A program made the position numbers and the translations under genes. From assembly GCF_017876535.1 (NCBI RefSeq), contig NZ_JAGIOF010000001.1, positions 3,844,001-3,908,000 of the forward strand: a stretch of DNA of 64,000 bases. Reading direction: 5' to 3'. A model generated the notes under the pieces. The model made no database searches. It saw only the letters and a program-made list of their open reading frames with translations, and had not been told where the DNA came from. Below are positions 24,996-32,978 of the stretch, in pieces; position 1 is the stretch's first letter; every line of letters starts with the position of its first letter. The DNA comes from Paeniglutamicibacter kerguelensis (GTDB taxonomy: Bacteria; Actinomycetota; Actinomycetes; Actinomycetales; Micrococcaceae).

Positions 24996-25405
24996 GACAC
25001 CGGGAACTCAATGATCTCGCTGCGGATCAAAAAGCGCTTGCCCTCCGGTGCCTCCACCGAGAAGCCGGAGCCGCGCCCGGGCACCACGTCGATGGTCAGC
25101 TTGGTGTGTTTCCAGTACTCGAACTGTTCCTTGCTCATCCAGAAATCCAGTGTCCCCAGGGCGCTGCCGTCGGCATCGGGCAGCGTGAAGACGCCCAGCA
25201 GGATATCCGAATCCCCTGTCTTGAATTCGCCGGCCGGGAAGCACATGGGCGAGGAGCCGTCGCAGCAGCCGCCGGACTGGTGGAACATCAGCGGACCGTG
25301 CCGGTGCCACAGCAAACGCAGGAGGTCTGCGGCTTCCTCGGTCATGGCCACCCGGGAGAAGTTCTCCCCGTAAATGGCCGACGCTGATTCAATGACGGTT
25401 TCCAT
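24992..25405 (-). CDS. DUF779 family protein, aldehyde dehydrogenase partner
   Basis: 137 aa. The cysteine-rich core HQSGGCCDGSSPMC matches DUF779, a family almost always next to acetaldehyde dehydrogenase genes. Function is unknown; a metal- or thiol-dependent role alongside the dehydrogenase is an inference. AGGGAG precedes the ATG. It follows the dehydrogenase by 273 bases in the same direction. Confidence 0.85.
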   Translation of the reverse strand: METVIESASAIYGENFSRVAMTEEAADLLRLLWHRHGPLMFHQSGGCCDGSSPMCFPAGEFKTGDSDILLGVFTLPDADGSALGTLDFWMSKEQFEYWKHTKLTIDVVPGRGSGFSVEAPEGKRFLIRSEIIEFPVS

Positions 25406-25455
25406 GATGTGCTCCCTAGTGTCCGCCGCCAGGCGGAAGCTCTGATTCAAACACC

Positions 25456-25494
25456 GAGGTCCGGCGCCGCTCCATGACGGTGGTGCCGGACCTC
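25456..25494. terminator. Intercistronic hairpin between dehydrogenase and DUF779 genes
   Basis: GAGGTCCGGC and GCCGGACCTC form a perfect 10-bp stem with a 19-base loop and no T-tract. In the 273-base gap it may lower or stabilise DUF779 mRNA. Weak reading frames in this gap show no recognisable protein. Confidence 0.45.
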
Positions 25495-25678
25495 GATGCT
25501 GACCTGGATGGCTTGGCCGGTGTTGGGCCAATTGTCCTGCTTTTGCCCGATGCCGTCGATGGCCAGACGGCCGTCGCTCCTTGCGTGGATCGGTGTGGGC
25601 AGGAAATGGTGGAGGGTCCCCGGGACGCCGACGGGCAAGGGATGAGGCTGTTGGCCTGCGTCCCGGGGAAAATGCGGT

Positions 25679-27202
25679 TTAGAAGAAGCCGAGCTTGTCC
25701 TCCGAGTAGGAGACCAGCAGGTTCTTGGTCTGCTGGTAGTGGTCCAGCATCATCTTGTGGTTCTCACGCCCGATGCCAGAGGACTTGTAGCCGCCGAACG
25801 CCGAGTGCGCCGGGTAGGCGTGGTATTGGTTGACCCAGACGCGGCCGGCCTGGATGTCGCGGCCGGCGCGGTAGGCGGTGTTGCCGTTGCGGCTCCACAC
25901 GCCCGAGCCCAGCCCGTACAGGGTGTCGTTGGCGATCTCGATGGCATGGTCGTAGTCGCTGAAGCGGGCCACCGAGACGACGGGGCCGAAGATCTCCTCC
26001 TGGAAGATGCGCATCTTGTTGTGGCCCTCGAAGATGGTCGGCTGCACGTAGTAGCCGCCCTCAAGGTCCCCGCCGAGCTCGGCGCGCCCGCCGCCGGTGA
26101 GCACCTTGGCGCCCTCGGCCTTGCCGATGTCCAGGTAGGACAGGATCTTTTCCAGCTGGTCGTTGGAGGCTTGGGCACCCATCATGGTCTCGGTGTCCAG
26201 CGGGTTGCCCTGCTTGATGGCCTCGGTGCGCTTGATGACGTCCGGCATGAACGTGTCGTAGATGGAGTCCTGCACCAGCGCGCGCGACGGGCAGGTGCAG
26301 ACCTCGCCCTGGTTCAGCGCGAACATGGTGAAGCCCTCCTGGGCCTTGTCGTAGAACGCGTCGTCCTTGGCCGCGATGTCCTCGAAGAAGATGTTCGGGG
26401 ACTTGCCGCCGAGCTCCAGGGTGACCGGGATGAGGTTCTCGGAGGCATACTGCATGATCAGCCGGCCCGTGGTCGTCTCGCCGGTGAACGCGATCTTGCG
26501 GATGCGCTTGTTGGAGGCCAGCGGCTTGCCCGCCTCCACGCCGAAGCCGTTGACGACGTTCAGTACGCCGGCCGGGATCAGGTCGCCGATCAGTTCCATA
26601 AGGACCAGGATGGAGACGGGGGTCTGCTCGGCGGGCTTCAGGACGATGGCGTTGCCCGCCGCGAGGGCCGGGGCGAGCTTCCAGACGGCCATGAGGATCG
26701 GGAAGTTCCACGGGATGATCTGGCCGACCACGCCGAGCGGCTCGTGGAAGTGGTACGAGGTGGTGTTGTCGTCGAGCTGCGAGAGGCCGCCCTCCTGGGC
26801 GCGGATGGCGCCGGCGAAGTAGCGGAAGTGGTCGATGGCCAGCGGGAGGTCGGCGTTGATCGTTTCGCGCACGGCCTTGCCGTTGTCCCAGGTTTCGGCG
26901 ACGGCGAGCATTTCCAGGTTTTCCTCGATGCGGTCGGCGATCTTGTTCAGGATCACCGCGCGCGCAGCCGGGCTGGTCTTGCCCCACGGGCCCGCCGCGG
27001 CCTCCGCTGCATCAATTGCCGCCTCGATGTCCTCCGCAGTGCCGCGGCCGACCTCGCAGAATCCCTTGCCGGTGACAGGGGTGACGTTTTCGAAATACTG
27101 CCCCTTGATCGGAGCCACCCACTGCCCACCGATGTAGTGGTCGTATCGGGTCTTGAAGTGAACGAGGGATCCTTCGGTGTTCGGGTTTACGTAGACAGTC
27201 AT
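25679..27202 (-). CDS. Aldehyde dehydrogenase (acetaldehyde type, ExaC/AcoD-like)
   Basis: 507 aa NAD(P)-dependent dehydrogenase. The catalytic Cys lies in [11 protein letters not shown], the active Glu in [10 protein letters not shown], and the cofactor loop in FTGETTTGR. Length and the [11 protein letters not shown] form match the acetaldehyde dehydrogenases involved in ethanol and acetoin use. AAGGAG precedes the ATG. Upstream lies a cluster of GTTGC palindromes, and the GAF regulator at 28156 is the expected activator. Confidence 0.9.
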   Translation of the reverse strand: MTVYVNPNTEGSLVHFKTRYDHYIGGQWVAPIKGQYFENVTPVTGKGFCEVGRGTAEDIEAAIDAAEAAAGPWGKTSPAARAVILNKIADRIEENLEMLAVAETWDNGKAVRETINADLPLAIDHFRYFAGAIRAQEGGLSQLDDNTTSYHFHEPLGVVGQIIPWNFPILMAVWKLAPALAAGNAIVLKPAEQTPVSILVLMELIGDLIPAGVLNVVNGFGVEAGKPLASNKRIRKIAFTGETTTGRLIMQYASENLIPVTLELGGKSPNIFFEDIAAKDDAFYDKAQEGFTMFALNQGEVCTCPSRALVQDSIYDTFMPDVIKRTEAIKQGNPLDTETMMGAQASNDQLEKILSYLDIGKAEGAKVLTGGGRAELGGDLEGGYYVQPTIFEGHNKMRIFQEEIFGPVVSVARFSDYDHAIEIANDTLYGLGSGVWSRNGNTAYRAGRDIQAGRVWVNQYHAYPAHSAFGGYKSSGIGRENHKMMLDHYQQTKNLLVSYSEDKLGFF

Positions 27203-27260
27203 GGTGTCTCCTTGGATTTCGAGGGGTTTTCACTACCATGTGTGAGCCTACTCACGCCGA

Positions 27261-27303
27261 CGTTGCGGCAACGTTGCATGCCTTCGCGGGCAAGGTTGCA
27301 ACC
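27261..27303. promoter_or_regulatory. GTTGC palindrome cluster upstream of the aldehyde dehydrogenase
   Basis: CGTTGCGGCAACG (27261-27273) and GGTTGCAACC (27294-27303) are perfect palindromes sharing a GTTGC half-site, with a further half-site (GTTGCATGC) between. They lie 59-101 bases before the dehydrogenase ATG. A binding region for the GAF regulator is likely. The remainder of 27203-27493 shows no gene. Confidence 0.5.
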
Positions 27304-27493
27304 GCGGGAAGAAAGCATGCAGCGAAAACAGGCCGCATCGCAGTCTCTTCCCCGTGTCCGCAACGAGCCGGTTCCGCCCGTCGGAGTTGTTCGTGCCAAG
27401 TCAGGACGTTCGCCGGCGACTTGTGTTCGGAATTTCCGCGGGAGATCATCAAGAGTCTGCATCCAGACCGCCAACGAAAGCGAAGTGCCACAT

Positions 27494-28159
27494 ATGCTCA
27501 CCGCCATCGGCGAATTCCTGCCCCTCGCACTCGGCATGACGCTCAGTCCGCTGCCGTTGATCGCGATTGTTGTCCTGGTGCTCTCCGCCAACGGGACCGG
27601 ACGCAGCCTGGGGTTCATGGCAGGGCGCCTGATTGGCATCGCGATGATGCTCACCGCTATGACGCTTGCGGCCGAGGCCTTGCCGGAGTCCTCGGAAGCC
27701 ACCACGCTCAGCGGCCTGCTGAAGATCTCGCTTGGCCTTGGACTCATCTATGTGGCCGCGCGAAAGTGGCGCAAGAGGCCGCAGGGGGAAACCGAACCCA
27801 AGGTGCCGGGGTGGATGTCGAGCCTCAACACGATTTCCGCGCCGCGCGCCTTCAGCATGGGTCTCGCGTTGACTGTCGCCAACCCGAAGGAACTGGCCTT
27901 CACCTTGGGCGCGGCGATCTCCATCGGCGCAGCGCACGAGCAGCCCGGAGCCATCATCGTCCTGGCATTGATCTACACGGTGTTGTCCGGTGCCAGCGTC
28001 CTGGCGCCTGTCATCCTGCACCTCGTTGCGCCCGGGCGCGCCCGGAGCGTCCTGGGCCCCGTTCAAGCATGGCTGTTGCGCCACCAGTCAACGGTGGTCG
28101 GCGTCGTGCTGTTGGCCTTGGGCGTCGTGCTGATCAGTGACGGGCTGACCTACCTCTAG
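27494..28159 (+). CDS. GAP family membrane protein (LysE-like fold)
   Basis: 221 aa with about six membrane helices. The opening FLPLALGMTLSPLPLIAIVVLVLS and the central NPKELAF motif match the actinobacterial GAP/Sap (sulfolipid-addressing) family related to LysE exporters. It may export a small solute or help place a lipid; the substrate is unknown. Its stop codon overlaps that of the convergent GAF regulator in a CTAG. Confidence 0.8.
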   Translation: MLTAIGEFLPLALGMTLSPLPLIAIVVLVLSANGTGRSLGFMAGRLIGIAMMLTAMTLAAEALPESSEATTLSGLLKISLGLGLIYVAARKWRKRPQGETEPKVPGWMSSLNTISAPRAFSMGLALTVANPKELAFTLGAAISIGAAHEQPGAIIVLALIYTVLSGASVLAPVILHLVAPGRARSVLGPVQAWLLRHQSTVVGVVLLALGVVLISDGLTYL

Positions 28160-29466
28160 CCGTTCGCTTCCAGCCGCTCGAGCGCGGCAACTATCAGCGC
28201 GCGGTGCGGCGAACGGGCCGGCAGCACCTGCAAAGTGGTGCTCAGCAATTCCTCGTCGCTTTGTGTTTCGGGGGCCTGCAGGAAATGCAGCAATTGTTGT
28301 TCGGTGCCGTCCTGCAGCATCGCCTGGCGCAGCGCGGCAAAGACTTCCTCACGGATCGCTTCGATGCCCGGTGCGCTCGAACGTTCAATCACCGGCCCGT
28401 CGTAGTGTTTCAGGGCGGCGTCCAAATCACCCGACTCGATGGCCGTCAGAACGTCGCGTGCGTCGCTGCGCGGAACCTTCGCCAGTCGATAGGGGCGCGA
28501 AAGCGGAACCAGGGACTTGTCGAAGCCGGATAGCACCTTGCGTAGCCGCACCAGTTCCGCACGCAGGGTTCCAAGGTCCGCGGCATCCGGGTTCACGTGC
28601 AGCAGGTCCACGAGTTCTTCGCCGCTGAGCCCTCGTGGATGCCAGCTCAGCAGGGTCAGGAGTTCCGCATGCCTGGTGCTGAGCTCCAGTTGTCTGGTCC
28701 CGCGAACCACCGCGGGCCCGGTGGCCGGCATGAGCCGCAACCGGGAATCGGCATCCGTCTTGGCACGCCGGCCGGGAACGGTGAAAATGCTGTGCTTTGC
28801 GGCGGTCGGTTCGATTCTTTGCTGCTGCCAGCGAAGCTCGGATTCCGCCGCTGCCACGGCCGCCTTGAGCAGGGCCAGCGAATACGGGGCAACTGCTTCC
28901 TCCCCGCCGGTCAGGTCGACCACGCCAATCACTTCGCCGGTGTCAGGCGCGTGGATGGGAACGGCGGAACAACTCCAAGAGTGGGCGATTTCGTTGAAAT
29001 GTTCGGCGCCCGAGACCTGCACCCCCCCGCCCGTGGCCAGGGCCGTGCCCGGCGCGGAGGTTCCCACCGTGCGCTCGGACCAGTCTGCCCCCGGGACAAA
29101 GGCCATGGATTCGGCTTTCCGGAGCACTTGGCTTTCGCCCTTGACCCAGAGCAGGCGACCGGTGTGGTCGCCGATGGCGAGGATCAACCCAGTGTCCCGA
29201 GCAGGCTCCAACAGAAGCCTGTCAAAGACGGGAAGCACCAGGCGCAGCGGAGAGTCGGTGCGCAATTGGTGCAGGTCCCCGTCGGCCAGCACCGTGTGTT
29301 CATTGGATGTCGAGTCCTCTTGGAAGCCGATGGAGCGAATCCATGATTCCCTGACGACGTCGCGCAATTGAAGGACGGAATTTCGATGGTCATTTGCACC
29401 CAAAATTTCATGGGCCCTTAGCGCACGACGCTGGTGCGACTGCGAAGCCGGGGAAATCAGCGGCAT
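28156..29466 (-). CDS. GAF-domain transcriptional regulator (AcoR-like, no AAA domain)
   Basis: 436 aa. The N-terminal half (about 1-220) resembles the sensory region of AcoR-type activators (RESWIRS, then DHTGRLLWVKG and the GTSAPGTALATGGGVQVSGAEHF-type GAF segment with conserved G-T-x-A-x-G). There is no sigma-54 AAA domain; the C-terminal half carries a winged-helix-like region (about 270-340). This shortened form is common in actinobacteria next to aldehyde or alcohol dehydrogenase genes. GAAAGGTAG precedes the ATG. It probably activates the dehydrogenase. Confidence 0.78.
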   Translation of the reverse strand: MPLISPASQSHQRRALRAHEILGANDHRNSVLQLRDVVRESWIRSIGFQEDSTSNEHTVLADGDLHQLRTDSPLRLVLPVFDRLLLEPARDTGLILAIGDHTGRLLWVKGESQVLRKAESMAFVPGADWSERTVGTSAPGTALATGGGVQVSGAEHFNEIAHSWSCSAVPIHAPDTGEVIGVVDLTGGEEAVAPYSLALLKAAVAAAESELRWQQQRIEPTAAKHSIFTVPGRRAKTDADSRLRLMPATGPAVVRGTRQLELSTRHAELLTLLSWHPRGLSGEELVDLLHVNPDAADLGTLRAELVRLRKVLSGFDKSLVPLSRPYRLAKVPRSDARDVLTAIESGDLDAALKHYDGPVIERSSAPGIEAIREEVFAALRQAMLQDGTEQQLLHFLQAPETQSDEELLSTTLQVLPARSPHRALIVAALERLEANG

Positions 29467-29665
29467 TCTCTACCTTTCGAGGCAGGTTTCATGGCGGTCG
29501 TCTGGAGACATGGTCAACACGATTCCATCGCAATGTTTAGCCCAGCCTAGGTGAGATTGAGTCCCTTTTGAACCCTTGGAAGTGCCCCTCCCTCATGCCA
29601 GAGTATGTGTCGGGCCACATTGTCGCCCGACCAAGGGCACAAGCCTGACAGAAGGGAGCGGTCGG

Positions 29666-30088
29666 ATGAACCGCATGGTATTCATCAATCTTCCAACGAA
29701 GGATCTCGCGGCCTCGGATGTTTTTTACGCCGGCCTCGGTTTCAAGAAGAATGAAGATTTTTCAAATGACATGGCCAGTTCGTGGATGATCACGGATACC
29801 AGCTGGATCATGATCCTGTCGAAGGGGTTCTACGAATCGTTCCTGCGCAACGGCGACACCCCCGCCTATGGCGCGGGCGGACGCGAAGTACTCAACGCCC
29901 TCAGTGGCGAGAGCCGCGCCGAGGTTGACGAATTCGCCAGCCGCGCGCTTGCGCATGGCGGCACGATCTACCGAGAGGCTGCCGAGGAAATGCCGGGCAT
30001 GTACTCGGTGGCGTTCCTCGACCCCGACGGGCACGAGTGGGAGGTCGGCTGGTTGGACATGTCGGCCTTTGGTGCCGACGGGGATTAG
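29666..30088 (+). CDS. VOC family protein (glyoxalase-like)
   Basis: 140 aa. It has two paired VOC motifs: INLPTKDLAASDVFYAGLGF at the start and VAFLDPDGHEWEVGWLDMSAF at the end. The first metal position is Asn rather than His, as in the PhnB-like subgroup, so metal catalysis is doubtful. GAAGGGAG precedes the ATG. It converges on the riboflavin kinase gene but is not clearly part of that locus. Confidence 0.8.
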   Translation: MNRMVFINLPTKDLAASDVFYAGLGFKKNEDFSNDMASSWMITDTSWIMILSKGFYESFLRNGDTPAYGAGGREVLNALSGESRAEVDEFASRALAHGGTIYREAAEEMPGMYSVAFLDPDGHEWEVGWLDMSAFGADGD

Positions 30089-30116
30089 CGGAGAAACTTT
30101 CCCGCGCCGTTGGGAG

Positions 30117-30151
30117 TGCCGGCGGTTTCGAAGCATCCGAAACCACCGGCA
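30117..30151. terminator. Bidirectional terminator
   Basis: TGCCGGCGGTTTCG pairs with CGAAACCACCGGCA (one mismatch) around a 7-base loop, between the convergent VOC and riboflavin kinase genes. Confidence 0.65.
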
Positions 30152-30207
30152 AAACTCTCTGTGTCCCGGGCTTCGCTTTCCCGATCGCCACGTTGGCGTT
30201 CCCTCGC

Positions 30208-30696
30208 CTAGGTCTCCAGCAGGTCATTGAGGAAGGACCGCGCGCACACGACGTCGTCACTGGTCTGCCTGATGAGCTCGTCCACGGTGTCGAAGCGTTC
30301 CATGGGGCGCAGGAATGCAATAACATGAACGCCGATTCTGCGCCCATAGAGATCCGCATCGAAATCGTGGATGTATGCTTCCACGCGCTTTTCCTTCACG
30401 TCGCCGAACGTGGGGTTGTTGCCCACGCTGACGGTTGCCCCAAACGTTTCAGCCCCTGGCGGGAAGGAGACCAGGCCGGCATAGACGCCGTCCTCCAGAT
30501 CCCCCGACAGGGCATCGACCTGAATGTTCGCGGTAGGGAACCCCAAAACCCGGCCACGCTTGTTGCCGCCGACCACGACTCCGGCAAACCGGGCCAGCAG
30601 CCCGGTCGGGCCGGCTGGACCGGCAAGCATCCGGTTCACCTCCGGGTCCCGTGCGGCGTCGGAGCTTGGATGGTCATTCGGCAATCTGCAGCTCAC
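30208..30696 (-). CDS. rcaA: Stand-alone riboflavin kinase, RcaA-type
   Basis: 162 aa, equal to the kinase half of RibF without the FAD synthetase half. The ATP motif GFPTAN is at 52-57, the SVGNNPTF stretch at 90-97 and the catalytic Glu at 106 in VEAYIHDF. It phosphorylates riboflavin to FMN. It overlaps the end of the flavin reductase gene by 23 bases if GTG at 30696 is used; a TTG at 30684 is an alternative. In Microbacterium maritypicum the riboflavin-catabolic RcaA is a riboflavin kinase next to a flavin reductase, as here. The symbol is by analogy. Confidence 0.8.
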   Translation of the reverse strand: MSCRLPNDHPSSDAARDPEVNRMLAGPAGPTGLLARFAGVVVGGNKRGRVLGFPTANIQVDALSGDLEDGVYAGLVSFPPGAETFGATVSVGNNPTFGDVKEKRVEAYIHDFDADLYGRRIGVHVIAFLRPMERFDTVDELIRQTSDDVVCARSFLNDLLET

Positions 30697-31180
30697 GGAA
30701 CTTGCTCTGGTGGAACACCAGCGGGGTCACGTCGGGGAACAGGTCGGACTTGACGACCTCCAGCAGGACAACCACGTGGTCTCCCCCGTCAAAGGTCGAG
30801 CGCACCTCGCATTCGAGCCAAAGCGCCGCGCCCTCCATGACCACGGCCCCGGCGTCGGTGGCGCGCCACGGCGCATCAAGGAACCTGTCGGTGTTGCGCG
30901 AAGCCAGGCTGCGGCAAAGCTGCCCCTGGTGCGAACCAAGCACGCTGAGACCCAGGCGATTGCTATCAGCCAGGACCGGCCAGGTTGCGGAGGACTTGGC
31001 AACACAGATCCCCACCAGGGGCGGGTCGAGCGAAACGGAGGTAAACGAGTTGACCGCGATGCCCACCGGAGCCTCGTCAACGACCGAGCAGACAGCAACG
31101 ACGCCCGTGGGAAAAAGCGAGAATGCCTGTCGCAGGGCAAGCTGGTCCGGTGCGCCCTCGGTGTTTGTCTGTATTGACAT
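30674..31180 (-). CDS. rcaB: Flavin reductase, RcaB-type (HpaC-like)
   Basis: 168 aa. The PTGVVAVCSVVD opening, VNSFTSVSLDPPLVGICVA core and late D-H-V-V-V-L-L-E-V strand are those of short-chain flavin reductases serving two-component monooxygenases. GAAGGAG precedes the ATG at 31180. It should supply reduced FMN to the monooxygenase at 32979. It leads a two-gene operon with the riboflavin kinase and diverges from a PadR regulator. Confidence 0.82.
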   Translation of the reverse strand: MSIQTNTEGAPDQLALRQAFSLFPTGVVAVCSVVDEAPVGIAVNSFTSVSLDPPLVGICVAKSSATWPVLADSNRLGLSVLGSHQGQLCRSLASRNTDRFLDAPWRATDAGAVVMEGAALWLECEVRSTFDGGDHVVVLLEVVKSDLFPDVTPLVFHQSKFRELQIAE

Positions 31181-31214
31181 TTTCTGGCTCCTTCTCGATC
31201 CAACGATTGCTCGC

Positions 31215-31230
31215 AACTTATATTCAAGTT
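31215..31230. promoter_or_regulatory. rcaB promoter and PadR operator candidate
   Basis: AACTT (31215-31219) and AAGTT (31226-31230) form an inverted repeat over a minus-strand TATAAG box (31217-31222), a likely -10 of rcaB. The plus strand reads ATTCAAGTTTG at 31222-31232 and nearly repeats in the ABC importer promoter near 37337. Confidence 0.5.
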
Positions 31231-31309
31231 TGATTAGTTAGAAAGATACTATTGCGGGTTTGTCGTCCTAACAAGTGCGCCCTTGATGTTTTTCACGACT
31301 TTTTTTGAC

Positions 31310-31315
31310 TACGAT
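31310..31315 (+). promoter_or_regulatory. -10 element of the PadR gene
   Basis: TACGAT lies 7 bases before the ATG at 31323, so transcription would start at or next to the initiation codon. Confidence 0.4.
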
Positions 31316-31322
31316 GGGAGCC

Positions 31323-31967
31323 ATGTCAACCACAACGCGTCTCCTGGTGCTGGGTGCGGTGCACCAGTTCCAACCAGTGCATGGCTACTTCCTGCGACGT
31401 GAGTTGCTCACGTGGCATGTTGACGAGTGGGCGAACATCCAGCCGGGCTCGATCTATAACGCATTACGGTCCCTGAAGAAGGATGGCTACGTCGAGGAAA
31501 CCGGGACCGAATCCGAGGGCAACCGGCCCGAGCGCACCACCTACAGCATCACCCCCGAGGGCGAGGTCGAGTTCTTGCGCCTGCTCCGGGGGGCATTATG
31601 GACGGTGGAAACCTTCGACATCGGACCGGTCATGGCCCTGACGTCGTTCATGTATGCGCTCAGCCGTGAGGAAGTCCTTGCCGCGCTGGATCACCGCGTA
31701 CGTGAGATTGACGCAAAGATCGCCAGCAACCAATACAGCATCGAGGATGTCCACCGGTCGACGTCCACCCCCGCCTATGTCCGGGAGATCTTCGAGCTCT
31801 CCATCAGCCGGCTGCGCGGGGAGCAGCAATGGGTCCGGGGGCTCTCCGAACGCATGCGCGCAGGCGAGTACACCTTCGCAGGGGAAACCAAGACCCCCAA
31901 GGCGACCCGGGGCAGGGAAACCCCGAACGCAGGGACCCCGCCGCAGGTTGCCGAGCCCGCCCCCTAA
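31323..31967 (+). CDS. PadR family regulator of the riboflavin-catabolic locus (inferred)
   Basis: 214 aa. The PadR winged helix covers about 1-85 (RLLVLGAVHQFQPVHGYFLRREL, then IQPGSIYNALRSLKKDGYVEE) and a helical Vir-C-like domain follows. A charged, Pro-rich tail of about 35 residues ends the protein. It is divergent from rcaB and convergent with rcaD. Repression relieved by riboflavin or lumichrome is inferred from position and from the motif shared by the two promoters. ATG at 31314 is an alternative start. Confidence 0.8.
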   Translation: MSTTTRLLVLGAVHQFQPVHGYFLRRELLTWHVDEWANIQPGSIYNALRSLKKDGYVEETGTESEGNRPERTTYSITPEGEVEFLRLLRGALWTVETFDIGPVMALTSFMYALSREEVLAALDHRVREIDAKIASNQYSIEDVHRSTSTPAYVREIFELSISRLRGEQQWVRGLSERMRAGEYTFAGETKTPKATRGRETPNAGTPPQVAEPAP

Positions 31968-31999
31968 GGCACCGCTGGCTTGGCCGCCAGGGCAAGCAA

Positions 32000-32044
32000 A
32001 AATGCCGGTCTTCCCGCTTTTTCGAAGCGGCAAGACCGGCATTT
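32000..32044. terminator. Strong bidirectional terminator between padR and rcaD
   Basis: AAATGCCGGTCTT (32000-32012) pairs perfectly with AAGACCGGCATTT (32032-32044), with an inner CCGC/GCGG stem. A and T runs flank both ends. Confidence 0.85.
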
Positions 32045-32090
32045 CCGATGCGCAACGGAGCCGGAACGGACCCGTCGACACACACCCTGG

Positions 32091-32966
32091 CTAGCGGGTC
32101 GCCACCAGCTCGGCGAGCGATTCAACGCACAGCCGAGCCGTCTGCGCACCCAGGTCCATGGCCACCAGCGCCCCGGCGGCCGAGGCCCGTTTCATGGCCT
32201 CCGGCATCGACGCCCCATCGCTGAGGGCCGCCGCCAGCGCGCCGCAGAAGGCATCCCCGGCCCCGGTGGTGTCCACGGCGTCGACGGCAAACGCCGGAAC
32301 CCGCAGGTCGTCGCCTGCACGGCTTTTCCACCAGGAACCCTGGGAGCCCAAGGTCACGATGACCGATTCGGGGCCCGCACCCAGCAGCGCATCGACGCCG
32401 CCCAGCGCCGCGGCCTCCGTCTCGTTGACCACCAACACGTCCACATGCGCCAGCAGGGATTCGGTGAAACCGGTGGTCGGTGCCGCATTCAGGATGTTCA
32501 GCGCACCGGCCACCCGGCCGGCGGCCAGCGCCACCTCCACCGTCGACGCGGGAACCTCAAGCTGCGCCAGCACCACATCCGCGCCGTCGACGGCGGTTGC
32601 CGCGGCGCGGGCGGACAGCGCGGCGTTGGCCCCCTGCGAAACGATGATGGAGTTCCCGGATTCGGGCAGCATGGCCACGTGGGCCATTCCCGTCGGCAGG
32701 TCCTTGCTCACCGACAGGAACGCGTCGTCGAGCCCCGTGTCATGCAACGCCCTACGTAGGAATAATCCGTCAGGGTCGTCGCCGACGCTGCCGCAAAAAC
32801 GCGTTTGGGCTCCGCTGCGCCCGGCGGCGACCGCCTGGTTGAAGCCCTTGCCGCCGGGGAGCCGGGCAACGGCCTCGCCGAGCACCGTCTCCCCGACCTC
32901 GGGGTTGCGATCGACCCGCACCATCACGTCAAGGTTGATGCTGCCAACCACGCACACGACCCCCAC
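32091..32966 (-). CDS. rcaD: Ribokinase, RcaD-type
   Basis: 291 aa PfkB-family sugar kinase. The ribose-binding GGKGFNQAVAAGR is at 38-50 (Phe replaces the usual Ala) and the anion hole with catalytic Asp238 is in DTTGAGDAF. It phosphorylates ribose to ribose 5-phosphate. It follows the monooxygenase by 12 bases with AAGGGG before a GTG. No ribose ABC transporter or RbsD is nearby, so ribose released inside the cell from riboflavin is the likely source. In Microbacterium maritypicum RcaD is a ribokinase. Confidence 0.85.
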   Translation of the reverse strand: MGVVCVVGSINLDVMVRVDRNPEVGETVLGEAVARLPGGKGFNQAVAAGRSGAQTRFCGSVGDDPDGLFLRRALHDTGLDDAFLSVSKDLPTGMAHVAMLPESGNSIIVSQGANAALSARAAATAVDGADVVLAQLEVPASTVEVALAAGRVAGALNILNAAPTTGFTESLLAHVDVLVVNETEAAALGGVDALLGAGPESVIVTLGSQGSWWKSRAGDDLRVPAFAVDAVDTTGAGDAFCGALAAALSDGASMPEAMKRASAAGALVAMDLGAQTARLCVESLAELVATR

Positions 32967-32978
32967 GCCGTCGTCCCC

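Noticed and set aside
25447..25638. 63-codon minus-strand frame between the aldehyde dehydrogenase and DUF779 genes
   Set aside because: It has no ribosome binding site or recognised motif and contains the intercistronic hairpin, so coding is unlikely, although a remnant cannot be ruled out.
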